Positions 18,864 to 26,581 are shown, numbered from the stretch's first letter. The stretch: DNA of 53,192 bases from an uncultured Pseudocitrobacter sp. (GCA_913778145.1 CAJYVI010000138.1:1-53192), one strand, 5' to 3'. Numbers and translations are program-made. The notes: generated by a model from the sequence alone, not told the origin.

Positions 18864-19186
18864 TGAAATGCTGTGAATCTCATCTGGCACTTCGTGCCGC
18901 TCTGTATCGCCGTGCCGTTGCCTGTGCCTGGCTGGCTCTCAGCAATCATCAGGAACGTTATTCCGGCCTGACGCTCGCTGAACTTGAAGATGCCATAGCC
19001 CGCGAGCTGGAAGGGTTCTATCTGCGCCAGCATGGGCAGCAAAGAGGGCTGGAAATTGCCTGCGCGTTGCTTTCGGATCTGATGGAGTCGGGGCCGCTTA
19101 AAGCCTGTCCGGTTCTCTCATTGCTCGGAATGACGGTCATGGATGAACTTTGTTCCCGTCACCTCAACAAACCAGCGCTGCACTAA
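18863..19186 (+). CDS. Cnr-like copy-number regulator (by position)
   Basis: A 107-residue protein, [27 protein letters not shown], directly upstream of alpha. P4 Cnr is 106-107 aa and is encoded at the same place; it down-regulates alpha-driven replication by modulating alpha binding to ori/crr. The assignment rests on position and length rather than on a motif. Some such genes are annotated as 'derepression protein'. It is coupled to the preceding ORF, and alpha starts 14 bp after its stop. Confidence 0.65.
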   Translation: MKCCESHLALRAALYRRAVACAWLALSNHQERYSGLTLAELEDAIARELEGFYLRQHGQQRGLEIACALLSDLMESGPLKACPVLSLLGMTVMDELCSRHLNKPALH

Positions 19187-19199
19187 GGAGGGCCGCACA

Positions 19200-21533
19200 A
19201 TGTCAGGAATGAAAGTTAGCCAGGCTGAGAAAGCAGCTCGTGGTCACTGGTCAAGAATTTTACCCGCGCTGGGCGTAAAAGTACTGAAAAATCGGCACCA
19301 GCCCTGCCCGGTCTGTGCCGGGAAAGACCGCTTTCGATTTGATGACCAGGAAGGGCGGGGAACGTGGTTCTGTAACCAGTGCGGGGCAGGTGATGGCCTG
19401 GCGCTAGTAAGTAAAGTACTGGATGTAGGCATTAGTGAAGCGGCAGACAGAATAAACGGCATTACCGGAAACCTGCCGCCAGTATCTCAGGAAATGCTTG
19501 AATCTGGTTCTCCTGAAAAAGAGGACGGGAAAAAAGCTGCAGCAGTGCTGGCTTCCCGTTTGTTTGATAAGTCCCGTCAGACCACTGGCAATGCCTATCT
19601 GACGAGTAAAGGGCTTACTGCACTGCCTTGCCGGGAATTAACCGCCATGCATAAAGTCGGTGGTGTGGCATTTCGCGCGGGAGATCTTATCGTTCCATTG
19701 TATGCAGATGGAGAGCTGGTAAATCTGCAGTTAATCAACGCTGATGGGGGCAAATGCTTCCTTAAAGGCGGTCAGGTTAAGAATGCCTTTTACCTGATTG
19801 AAGGCACTGCCAAAGCAGCCAAACGGCTCTGGATAGCGGAAGGATATGCTACCGCACTCACTATCAACCATCTGACTGGCGATGCTGTCATGGTGGCCTT
19901 TTCATCCGTCAATTTCCTTTCCCTGGCGAGCATTGCCTGCAGTCAGTACCCAACGCACCAGATAATTATTGCTGCTGACCGCGATCTCAACGGTGCGGGG
20001 CAAACAAGGGGCGAAGCTGCTGCCAGGGCCTGCAATTGCACAATGGCGCTCCCACCTGTGTATGGTGACTGGAACGATGCATTCACGCAGAACGGCGAAG
20101 AAGCCACCCGGCTGGCAATTTATGAAGTAATAAAACCAGCTATTGCCAGCCCTTTCGACACAATGAGCGAAGCTGAATTTACCGCTCTGAGCGTCAGCGA
20201 AAAAGCGCAGAGGGTAGTGGATCACTATAAAAATTCACTGGCAGTAGACCCGAACGGGCAGCTTCTTTCACGCTATGAGGCGGGGGCCTGGAAAGTTATC
20301 TATTACGCCGATTTTGCCCGTGATGTCGCTGCGCTGTTTCAGCGCCTCGACGCACCTTTTTCATCCGCGAAAATTGCATCTCTCGTGGAAACCCTCAAAC
20401 TGATCGTTCCGCAACAACAGAATCCGGCGCGGCAACTTATCGGATTTCGCAACGGTGTGCTCGATACCCGGACAGGATTGTTCAGCCCGCACGATAAGAA
20501 GCACTGGTTACGTACGCTGTGCGAGGTGGATTACACGCAGCCCGTTGACGGCGAGTCACTGGAAACCCATGCCCCGGCATTCTGGCGCTGGCTGGATCGT
20601 GCAGCAGGTTTTAATCCTGAAAAGAGGGACATTATTCTGGCTGCATTGTTTATGGTGCTGGCTAACCGTTATGACTGGCAGCTGTTTCTGGAGGTCACTG
20701 GCCCTGGCGGAAGTGGAAAGAGTATTCTTGCTGAAATAGCAACCATGCTGGCGGGTGAAGATAACGCTACCTCGGCAACAATTGAAATGCTTGAGTCGCC
20801 AAGAGAACGAGCTGCGTTAATAGGTTTTTCACTGATTCGACTTCCCGATCAGGAAAAGTGGAGCGGTGACGGGGCCGGACTAAAAGCCATCACTGGCGGC
20901 GATGCGGTATCTGTTGATCCCAAATATCAGAACGCCTATTCAACCCACATCCCGGCGGTTATCCTGGCTGTGAACAATAATCCGATGCGTTTCACTGATC
21001 GTAGTGGTGGAGTTTCACGTCGAAGGGTGATCCTGCATTTCCCCGACCAGATAGCCCCGGAGGAACGTGATACTCAGCTCAAAGAGAAGATTGCCAGCGA
21101 GCTGGCAGTGATTGTTCGTCAGCTTATGCAGCGTTTCAGTGACCCTATGAGTGCCAGGACATTACTTCAGTCGCAGCAGAACTCCGATGAAGCGCTCACT
21201 ATCAAACGTGATGCTGATTCAGCGTTTGATTTTTGCGGATACCTTGAAGTCTTACCTGACACCACGGGAATGTTTATGGGGAACGCTAACATTGTCCCAC
21301 GTCAGCCTCGTACATACCTTTACCATGCCTATCTGGTCTACATGGAAGCCAACGGCTATAAAAATACGCTCAGTCTGACCATGTTTGGCAAGGGGCTGCC
21401 GTTAATGCTGAAAGAGTATGGGCTGCAGTACGAGAAGCGGCGGACCAATCAGGGAATGCAGACCAATCTGGCACTCAGAGAGGAAAGCAATGCTGACTGG
21501 CTACCTAAGTGCGATGGCCAAGCAACCAATTAA
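19200..21533 (+). CDS. alpha: P4 alpha replication protein (primase-helicase-origin binding)
   Basis: Exactly 777 residues, as P4 alpha. The start MSGMKVSQAEKAARG is preceded by AAGGAGGG. Zinc-finger cysteines are at 36/39 and 58/61 (CPVCAGKDRF, WFCNQCG). Primase EGYATA has Glu214, and the helicase Walker A GPGGSGKS has Lys507; both numbers coincide with the residues known to be essential in P4 alpha. The C-terminal quarter is the ori/crr DNA-binding domain. It drives autonomous replication of the satellite from ori1 and crr. It is the last gene of the early operon. Confidence 0.95.
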   Translation: MSGMKVSQAEKAARGHWSRILPALGVKVLKNRHQPCPVCAGKDRFRFDDQEGRGTWFCNQCGAGDGLALVSKVLDVGISEAADRINGITGNLPPVSQEMLESGSPEKEDGKKAAAVLASRLFDKSRQTTGNAYLTSKGLTALPCRELTAMHKVGGVAFRAGDLIVPLYADGELVNLQLINADGGKCFLKGGQVKNAFYLIEGTAKAAKRLWIAEGYATALTINHLTGDAVMVAFSSVNFLSLASIACSQYPTHQIIIAADRDLNGAGQTRGEAAARACNCTMALPPVYGDWNDAFTQNGEEATRLAIYEVIKPAIASPFDTMSEAEFTALSVSEKAQRVVDHYKNSLAVDPNGQLLSRYEAGAWKVIYYADFARDVAALFQRLDAPFSSAKIASLVETLKLIVPQQQNPARQLIGFRNGVLDTRTGLFSPHDKKHWLRTLCEVDYTQPVDGESLETHAPAFWRWLDRAAGFNPEKRDIILAALFMVLANRYDWQLFLEVTGPGGSGKSILAEIATMLAGEDNATSATIEMLESPRERAALIGFSLIRLPDQEKWSGDGAGLKAITGGDAVSVDPKYQNAYSTHIPAVILAVNNNPMRFTDRSGGVSRRRVILHFPDQIAPEERDTQLKEKIASELAVIVRQLMQRFSDPMSARTLLQSQQNSDEALTIKRDADSAFDFCGYLEVLPDTTGMFMGNANIVPRQPRTYLYHAYLVYMEANGYKNTLSLTMFGKGLPLMLKEYGLQYEKRRTNQGMQTNLALREESNADWLPKCDGQATN

Positions 21534-21543
21534 CGTATAACTG

Positions 21544-21566
21544 ACCCGGCATACGCCGGGTTTTTT
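21544..21566 (+). terminator. Rho-independent terminator after alpha
   Basis: 7-bp stem ACCCGGC/GCCGGGT with an ATAC loop, followed by a six-T run, 10 bp past the alpha stop. Confidence 0.92.
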
Positions 21567-21589
21567 CTTTTCAATGAATGTAGAGTTTA

Positions 21590-21660
21590 CTGTTCACTCT
21601 ACACCATATTGTTAACTTCTATTTTATTGATATTAAAGTTAATTATGTGGTAGTGAACAG
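21590..21660. other. crr-like replication region
   Basis: CTGTTCAC (21590-21597) and GTGAACAG (21653-21660) form an inverted pair of perfect P4 alpha recognition cores in A+T-rich DNA downstream of alpha. This is the position of P4 crr, the second cis element needed for replication. P4 crr has more iterons, so this version looks reduced. Confidence 0.65.
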
Positions 21661-21811
21661 TGTGCACGCTTTTCTAAAGAAAAAGTAATTTTGGGTGTTG
21701 AGGACTTTTGGTTTGGATCCGTTGCACGGAACCTAACCGGGGATATAAAAATTGTGCTTTGATTACAAATGGCTAAAAACTCGTCTTTTTTACCGATGGT
21801 AAGAAAAAAAA

Positions 21812-21833
21812 GTGGGGGCACAAATGGGGGCAT
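21812..21833. promoter_or_regulatory. Right arm-type integrase sites
   Basis: Two direct copies of TGGGGGCA spaced 13 bp apart, matching the copies between attL and int. The stretch 21661-21811 holds no gene that I can support. Confidence 0.6.
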
Positions 21834-21888
21834 AAATCTGTTTTTATATTAAAAAATCTTTACTTAACATTGTTTTATGCCGATATTT

Positions 21889-21907
21889 GAGTCCGGCCTT
21901 CGCACCA
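21889..21907 (+). other. attR core, one base shorter than attL
   Basis: GAGTCCGGCCTTCGCACCA repeats the leuX 3' end except that CTTCGGCACCA has become CTTCGCACCA. It marks the right end of the satellite, 7 bp before the stop codon of the HNH gene. Confidence 0.85.
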
Positions 21908-21914
21908 ATACCTC

Positions 21915-22853
21915 CTAATCCTCAAACACCACACACCTATGCCACTCCAGATACTCCAGCGATCTCTCCGGAAACGGACTAATCCTCCCCGGCAAATTCA
22001 ACGCCTTATACGTTTCATAATCCAGCCGATTGCTGACAATAACATCACCCTGGTCGGCAAAGGAGATCCAACCCCCATCAAACAACACATCAATATGCGC
22101 GGCCAACATGATCCCATTAAACGGATCCAGTCTCTCCGTAGATGTCGCACAGTCAGTCCACGGTTTGATATGGCTGGCGCGTAGCAAAGGCTGAAAGGCG
22201 AAATGAGTGACCGGGCAGGCTGGATAGAGATTCAGGCAGCCAGAGCGGAACTGGCCCTGACCCAGACGGGCGTTGATCAAACGTTGACGCGTTGTCGCAT
22301 CCAGAGAGGCGTCTTTTTCTAAAAGCGCGATATCGCGCTGAATAATCGTAATCTTACTGGAGGGTTCAGGCATCTTATGCGCGCTAAACCCCAGCTCTTT
22401 CATTAACGCTTGTTGATGCTGCGCAGGAATAAATGCGCGTGCGACATCAAAGGCTAACGTATCGATAAACGAGGGATGCTGCTTCAGAAATGTAAAGCTG
22501 GCATCATCGAACCCGCCAGCCACCTGGAACGTCTTAAGCTCCGACTCTTTTGGTTCACGAGTACCCTGTGAAGAGCAAAGCTCTGCATTTTTGAGCTGCC
22601 AAAAACCATCGTGACGCAAACGCCAGAACGGCATATCAGTGGCATAAGCGTTACGTTCAGGCCCATAGCGCTTCAACAGATCACGAAGATTGGGCTTCAC
22701 CTCGCTGGCGTAATCAAACAAGCAGCCATGCCCTTTTTTGTATTGCGAGAGGGCATAAAGCACCAGCAGCGGCTTGTTTAACGTGATGTCATCGCCGTAT
22801 TTCGCGGTTTTCATTGCCAGAACTTTTTGGCTGAGGAACTGTGCTCCAGGCAT
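21915..22853 (-). CDS. HNH restriction endonuclease with N-terminal sulfur-binding-type domain (type IV, probable)
   Basis: A 312-residue protein. The N-terminal half (NKPLLVLYALSQYKKGHGC, LFDYASEVKPNLRDLLKRYGP, MPFWRLRHDGFWQL) fits, from memory, the SBD-type DNA-binding domain of phosphorothioate-dependent restriction enzymes such as ScoMcrA. The C-terminal half holds an HNH nuclease: LLRASHIKPWTDC and ERLDPFNGIMLAAHIDVLFDGG. Such enzymes cut phosphorothioate-modified foreign DNA; I see no dnd or ssp genes in the window, as expected for a host that attacks this modification. The start is uncertain: MPGAQFLSQ (chosen) or MKTAKYGDD 13 codons later, neither with a clear ribosome-binding site. 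It lies just outside attR, so it belongs to the chromosome or an older insertion. Confidence 0.75.
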   Translation of the reverse strand: MPGAQFLSQKVLAMKTAKYGDDITLNKPLLVLYALSQYKKGHGCLFDYASEVKPNLRDLLKRYGPERNAYATDMPFWRLRHDGFWQLKNAELCSSQGTREPKESELKTFQVAGGFDDASFTFLKQHPSFIDTLAFDVARAFIPAQHQQALMKELGFSAHKMPEPSSKITIIQRDIALLEKDASLDATTRQRLINARLGQGQFRSGCLNLYPACPVTHFAFQPLLRASHIKPWTDCATSTERLDPFNGIMLAAHIDVLFDGGWISFADQGDVIVSNRLDYETYKALNLPGRISPFPERSLEYLEWHRCVVFED

Positions 22854-22910
22854 GGTCGGGTTACCTATTTACGTCATTATTGGCGATGATGCTCGCAAAA
22901 CGTGCCATAT

Positions 22911-23915
22911 TCAACCCAGCATCGGCAGCCCCAGCCCGCGCTTTACCTCCTCAAGCGTCGCCTGCGTCACTTCCCGCGCTCGCTCACTCCCTTCACGCAA
23001 TATCGCCCTCAGCGCACCTTTATCCTGAATAAACGTGTTTCGCCGTTCGCGCATCGGCGCAATCAACTCCTGTAAACAGGTTTCCAGTTCGTTCTTGCAA
23101 ACGCGATCGCCGAGCCCGCCCTGTTGATAGTGCGCTTTCATCGCCGCGACTTTCGCCGGATCTGGATGAAACGCATCCAACCAGGTGAATACCACGTTGC
23201 CTTCCACGCGCCCCGGATCGTTCACCCGCAGATGGTTGGGGTCGGTGTACATCGCGCTGACGGCCTTGTGGATCGTTTCCTCGCTGGCGGAAAGGGTCAG
23301 CGTGTTGCCGAGCGATTTCGACATCTTGGCATTACCGTCGATGCCCGGCAGGCGGCTGGTCTGGCTGAGCATCGCCTGGCAATGGCGCAGCACCGGCGTG
23401 CTCAGCAGGCTATTCATCTTGTGGACTATCTCATTAGTCTGCTCAATCATTGGCAACTGGTCATCGCCTACCGGCACCAGCCCGGCCTTGAAGGCGGTAA
23501 TATCCGCCGCCTGGCTGATGGGGTAGACCATAAATCCGACCGGCAATGAGCGGGCAAACCCTTTCTGGGCAATCTCATTTTTGACCGTCGGGTTACGCTC
23601 AACGCGCGCGACGGTGACGATGTTCATATACAGCACGGTAAGTTCCGCCAGCGCGGGTAGGGCGGATTGCAGGCAAATCGTGGTGAGGCGAGGATCGATG
23701 CCTGCGGCGAGATAGTCAGCCAGCACTTCCGGAATATTATCGTGAATTTTCTGCGGGTTACTGCCGTTATCCGTCAGCCCCTGCAGGTCGGCAATCAATA
23801 CAAACTGTTGATGGTCGTGCTGCAATGCCACGCGCTGGCGCAGCGAACCGACGTAATGACCTAAATGCAGTGGGCCGGTGGGGCGGTCGCCGGTGAGAAT
23901 CGTAGGTTTGTTCAT
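22911..23915 (-). CDS. trpS2: Second tryptophanyl-tRNA synthetase (TrpRS paralogue)
   Basis: Class Ic synthetase of 334 residues with the HIGH-type GPLHLGHYVGSL (residues 15-26) and KMSKS in IDGNAKMSKSLGNTL. The catalytic core GFMVYPISQAADITAFKAGLVPVGDDQLPMIEQ is present in full. The housekeeping enteric trpS lies in the dam-gph-trpS region, so this is a paralogue, like the auxiliary TrpRS enzymes linked elsewhere to indolmycin or tryptophan-analogue tolerance; that role is inference. The start ATG follows AAGGAG. It is preceded by a short Trp-Trp leader ORF and competing stem-loops, suggesting induction when charged tRNA-Trp falls. Confidence 0.9.
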   Translation of the reverse strand: MNKPTILTGDRPTGPLHLGHYVGSLRQRVALQHDHQQFVLIADLQGLTDNGSNPQKIHDNIPEVLADYLAAGIDPRLTTICLQSALPALAELTVLYMNIVTVARVERNPTVKNEIAQKGFARSLPVGFMVYPISQAADITAFKAGLVPVGDDQLPMIEQTNEIVHKMNSLLSTPVLRHCQAMLSQTSRLPGIDGNAKMSKSLGNTLTLSASEETIHKAVSAMYTDPNHLRVNDPGRVEGNVVFTWLDAFHPDPAKVAAMKAHYQQGGLGDRVCKNELETCLQELIAPMRERRNTFIQDKGALRAILREGSERAREVTQATLEEVKRGLGLPMLG

Positions 23916-23937
23916 ATGAAGCTCCTTGGCTTAATCA

Positions 23938-24026
23938 GCCGAAAGGCGCCCCTGAAATGTTATAGCCGCCTTTCGGCGGCTATAAAAATGGGATGAGAGT
24001 ATCCGTGCCGCCTTTAGAAAGGCAGC
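23938..24026 (-). promoter_or_regulatory. Attenuator-type leader of the trpS paralogue
   Basis: On the minus strand, segment 1 (24021-24026, overlapping the Trp-Leu-Pro codons) can pair with segment 2 (24007-24012). Segment 2 can alternatively pair with segment 3 (23975-23980), whose own partner makes a strong hairpin TATAGCCGCC-GAAA-GGCGGCTATA (23961-23984). A further GCCTTTCGGC (23938-23947) can invade that hairpin. This is the 1:2/2:3/3:4 geometry of ribosome-mediated attenuation, but no U tract follows the hairpin, so termination versus translational control is open. Confidence 0.6.
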
Positions 24027-24070
24027 CACCAGCGAGTGTGACGTGAGGTGGAGACGACGATACGGTTCAT
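24014..24070 (-). CDS. Trp-Trp leader peptide upstream of trpS2
   Basis: An 18-codon ORF reading MNRIVVSTSRHTRWWLPF, with AGGA 7 nt before its ATG. Tandem Trp codons are positions 14-15 of 18, just before the stop. It ends about 100 nt before the synthetase gene and overlaps the first stem of the attenuator. Two consecutive rare Trp codons in so short a frame, ahead of a Trp-tRNA synthetase gene, point to a sensor of tRNA-Trp charging. Confidence 0.75.
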   Translation of the reverse strand: MNRIVVSTSRHTRWWLPF

Positions 24071-24270
24071 GGCTTCATCCTGTCACCATCCATCATGAAG
24101 GTCAATATGTTGTGTTTCTACCTGGCCGTTCGTAGCCACTACAACATCTTGCTGATTACTGATGAATAACCTTACTCAACAATACATAAGCGGCCATGAA
24201 CTTGAGAAAAAGTGCCTTATTATAACCTGCACAATCAAATGGTTATTTGCTGCGTTTCAGGAACAAGCTG

Positions 24271-24630
24271 ATGAGAAAAGCACTGCGTAATACGCTCCGG
24301 GTTCCGATTCTGCTGGCCCTCTCGGTGGGCGTTTTATTTCTCCTGCTTCCCATTCAGGAGAGCGAATCGGCGACGGAATGCCGTCGTAGCCTGACCCGGC
24401 AGGCTAAAAATCTGGTGCAGGAAGATTACCTGAAAAGCCGTTTTCCCTACTGGCAGATTGAAAAGAAAATGCTGGGCACGCTGACGCCCAATTTAAGCTT
24501 TGGCAGAGTGACGATTGAAGACGACGCCTATCACGTGCCGTTCACCGCCGTGGGGCCCGACGCCACGCTTGTGCGCGTCGGGATTATCGACTGTAAACTC
24601 CAGGACATTGATTACGCCTTTGCGTCCTGA
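24271..24630 (+). CDS. Small exported or membrane-anchored protein, unknown
   Basis: A 119-residue protein, MRKALRNTLRVPILLALSVG, with a basic N-terminus and one hydrophobic stretch (about residues 10-27), followed by ESESATECRR. A signal peptide or single N-terminal anchor is likely. The remaining 90 residues are soluble, with two Cys (one near residue 38, one near 110) that could form a periplasmic disulphide. I do not recognise the family. AGGA precedes the ATG; an in-frame TTG upstream is less likely. Its 3' end overlaps the convergent yjiR by 19 bp. Confidence 0.75.
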   Translation: MRKALRNTLRVPILLALSVGVLFLLLPIQESESATECRRSLTRQAKNLVQEDYLKSRFPYWQIEKKMLGTLTPNLSFGRVTIEDDAYHVPFTAVGPDATLVRVGIIDCKLQDIDYAFAS

Positions 24631-26039
24631 TCCATCGCCCGATGCACAGCCTCGCCGAGCTGTTCCATCACCCGCCGATGCTTCTCGGTGGTCGGGAGCG
24701 CGCAGTTAATGCGCACACAGTTACGGTATTTTCCTGAGGCGGAAAACAGCGAACCTGGCGCCACCTGAATCTTCAGGCGGCAGAGCTGTTTGGCGACGCA
24801 CACCATGTCCACCATCTCTGGCAGCTCGACCCACAGCATATAGCCGCCGAGCGGGCGAGTGACGCAAATCCCACAGGGAAAATACTGGCGCAGCCAGCAG
24901 GTGTAGGTTTCCATATTGCTCTGATAAATCTGCCGCATGCGCCGGACGTGGCGGTGATAGTGACCCTCGCGTACAAAGGTTGCCACGGCGAGCTGCGTGG
25001 CGGGCGGGGTAGTGCCGCTTGATGCGTATTTCATGTGCATCACCCGGTCACGATAGCGGCCCGGTACAATCCAGCCTACCCGCAGGCCCGGCGCCACGGT
25101 TTTGGTAAACGAGCTGCACAGCAGCACGCGGCCATCGATATCAAACGAATGAATGGTGCGCGGGCGCGGGTACTCCATCGCCAGCTCGCCGTAAATATCA
25201 TCTTCAAAAATCACAATATCGTGGCGCTGCGCCAGCGCCAGCACCGTGCGTTTACGTGCTTCCGGCATGATAAAACCGAGTGGGTTATTGCAGTTGGGCA
25301 CCAGAATCACGCCCTTGATCGGCCACTGTTCCAGCGCCAGTTCCAGCGCTTCGATGCTGATACCACTTTCGGGATCGGTCGGGATTTCAATCGCTTTAAT
25401 GCCAAAACCCCGCAGCAACTGCATGGTGCCGTAAAAAGTCGGCGATTCCACGGCGACGATATCGCCCGGTTTACACACCGCCAGCAGGGCAATCGACAAC
25501 CCGCTATGACACCCGCTGGTGATGACCACATCGTCGGCGGTCACGGTTGACCCGCCATCCAGCATCAGGCGCGCCACCTGTTCGCGCAGCTCGCGTCGCC
25601 CGGCCAGCTCGTCGTAGTTCAGAATTTCCGTCGGATGGTGCTGCACCACGCGGCTCATCTCGCGCCACAGCGGTTTCAGGCTGGGCTGGGTGACGTCCGG
25701 CGAGCCGCCGCCAAAGAGAATCGTTTCTTTATCGCGACGCGCTTCCAGCATCTCCAGCACCTGATCCCACTGGGTAACTTCCACCGGGCGCTGCACCGGG
25801 CGGCTCATCGCTGGCACCGGCGGCTGTGCTTTACGCGATGCCACGAAATAGCCCGAGCGCGGTTGCGGTGTGATCAGCCGCAGCGTTTCCAGCGTCTGGT
25901 ACGCCTGCTGAACGGTGCTGATGCTGACGCCATGCTCCTGACTCAATGTGCGCACCGAGGGCAGCTTCTCGCCCGCGCGATACAACCCTTGCTCAATACG
26001 TTCCGCCAGAAGATTGGCCAGATGTTGATAACGCGTCAT
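24612..26039 (-). CDS. yjiR: MocR-type GntR/aminotransferase-fold transcription regulator YjiR
   Basis: A 475-residue fusion. The N-terminal GntR winged helix (residues 1-70; GEKLPSVRTLSQEHGVSISTVQQAYQ is the HTH region) is joined by a linker to a fold-type I PLP domain (about 110-470). The PLP-binding Lys is in SSFTKTVAPGLRVGW and the substrate-phosphate elements NCNNPLG and FEDDIYGEL are present. It matches E. coli YjiR in length and position beside yjiS. MocR regulators sense PLP or amino-acid derivatives; the ligand and target here are unknown. The divergent gap to yjiS carries repeated ACAGAT motifs. Confidence 0.92.
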   Translation of the reverse strand: MTRYQHLANLLAERIEQGLYRAGEKLPSVRTLSQEHGVSISTVQQAYQTLETLRLITPQPRSGYFVASRKAQPPVPAMSRPVQRPVEVTQWDQVLEMLEARRDKETILFGGGSPDVTQPSLKPLWREMSRVVQHHPTEILNYDELAGRRELREQVARLMLDGGSTVTADDVVITSGCHSGLSIALLAVCKPGDIVAVESPTFYGTMQLLRGFGIKAIEIPTDPESGISIEALELALEQWPIKGVILVPNCNNPLGFIMPEARKRTVLALAQRHDIVIFEDDIYGELAMEYPRPRTIHSFDIDGRVLLCSSFTKTVAPGLRVGWIVPGRYRDRVMHMKYASSGTTPPATQLAVATFVREGHYHRHVRRMRQIYQSNMETYTCWLRQYFPCGICVTRPLGGYMLWVELPEMVDMVCVAKQLCRLKIQVAPGSLFSASGKYRNCVRINCALPTTEKHRRVMEQLGEAVHRAMDQDAKA

Positions 26040-26062
26040 GCTGTATTCCTCAGTGTCACCAT

Positions 26063-26133
26063 ACAGATCGCAGGACCAGTACAGATGGGGGTGAAAAGCG
26101 CCGTGCAGATCCTGTTTTAGACCATCTGTATGT
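26063..26133. promoter_or_regulatory. Repeated ACAGAT boxes in the yjiR-yjiS divergent gap
   Basis: CATACAGAT (ACAGAT at 26063-26068), ACAGAT at 26081-26086 (18 bp on), a GCAGAT near 26105 and an inverted ATCTGTATG near 26124. MocR proteins bind direct repeats in such gaps, so these are probable YjiR operators. Confidence 0.5.
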
Positions 26134-26216
26134 TAAAGAAAAGTTATTTGTGAATCTGTATTGCAGGTGTGCTTTTTGGCGAAGATAAAGCCTCTGGCAA
26201 CGCGTGGAGGTGCGAT

Positions 26217-26381
26217 ATGGAATTTTACGAAAACCGTTCAAAAAGGCCGTTTATCGGGCTGGTGTGGCTGTGGCAGGCGCTACGAAAATGGTACGACCGC
26301 GAGCGTACGCGCCGCGTGCTCGACAAGATGAGCGATGCGCAGCTGAAAGATGTAGGGCTGAGCAGGGATGATTATCGGTGA
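26217..26381 (+). CDS. yjiS: DUF1127 protein YjiS
   Basis: A 54-residue basic protein starting MEFYENRSKRPFIGLVWLWQ, with the DUF1127 core TRRVLDKMSDAQLKDVGLSRDD at its C-terminus. It is the same size as E. coli YjiS and likewise next to yjiR. DUF1127 proteins in other bacteria include small RNA-binding, phosphate- or stress-related factors; the function here is unknown. The frame opens 16 codons earlier, but GGAGG sits 8-9 nt before the chosen ATG. Confidence 0.88.
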   Translation: MEFYENRSKRPFIGLVWLWQALRKWYDRERTRRVLDKMSDAQLKDVGLSRDDYR

Positions 26382-26388
26382 CAACAGG

Positions 26389-26496
26389 CCCCTCACCCCG
26401 GCCCTCTCCCGCAGGGAGAGGGAGAAAACCTGCTCAGTTCTGTATGACATGCACAATCAATCCCCTCTCCCTGCGGGAGAGGGTTAGGGTGAGGGG
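26389..26496. repeat. Inverted pair of GGGAGAGGG-type palindromes
   Basis: Two units (CCCTCTCCC-GCA-GGGAGAGGG and its inverse) bracketed by CCCCTCACC/GGTGAGGGG, the same family and arrangement as at 1221-1329. Fills the yjiS-marR gap. Confidence 0.78.
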
Positions 26497-26552
26497 AAAA
26501 ACCCCGCACCATCCCCGTTATTTTTCACATTCAATGCTATCCACTCCGCCGT

Positions 26553-26581
26553 TTCTTGATACTTACCATGATAAGTATTAT
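26553..26581 (+). promoter_or_regulatory. MarR-type operator overlapping the efflux-operon promoter
   Basis: A perfect inverted repeat ATACTTA-N6-TAAGTAT (26559-26578) lies 35 bp before the marR start. It covers the spacer of a possible TTCTTG-17-TATTAT promoter (26553-26581). Placement suits autorepression by the MarR-family product. Confidence 0.6.

Larger units (their letters stand above)
10146..21907. mobile_element. P4-type phage satellite integrated at leuX
   Basis: An element of about 11.7 kb (P4 is about 11.6 kb) bounded by att direct repeats. Its gene set and order match integrated P4: int, cargo, cos region, late genes delta-psu-sid on one strand, ori, vis/alpA, early promoter with CI-RNA circuit, kil-type gene, cnr-type gene, alpha (777 aa), crr. 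No P2-type structural or lysis genes are present, so mobilisation would need a P2-like helper. The P4 gop-beta-cII cargo block is replaced by an IetAS-like pair. All core ORFs are open, so the element looks intact. Confidence 0.92.

Noticed and set aside
10166..21907. A degenerate CP4-type island remnant
   Set aside because: All P4 core functions and cis elements are present and open, so an intact satellite is the better description.
23961..23984. Calling the strong hairpin before trpS2 a standard rho-independent terminator
   Set aside because: On the transcribed (minus) strand it is followed by ACATTTC rather than a U tract; the T run lies on its 5' side.
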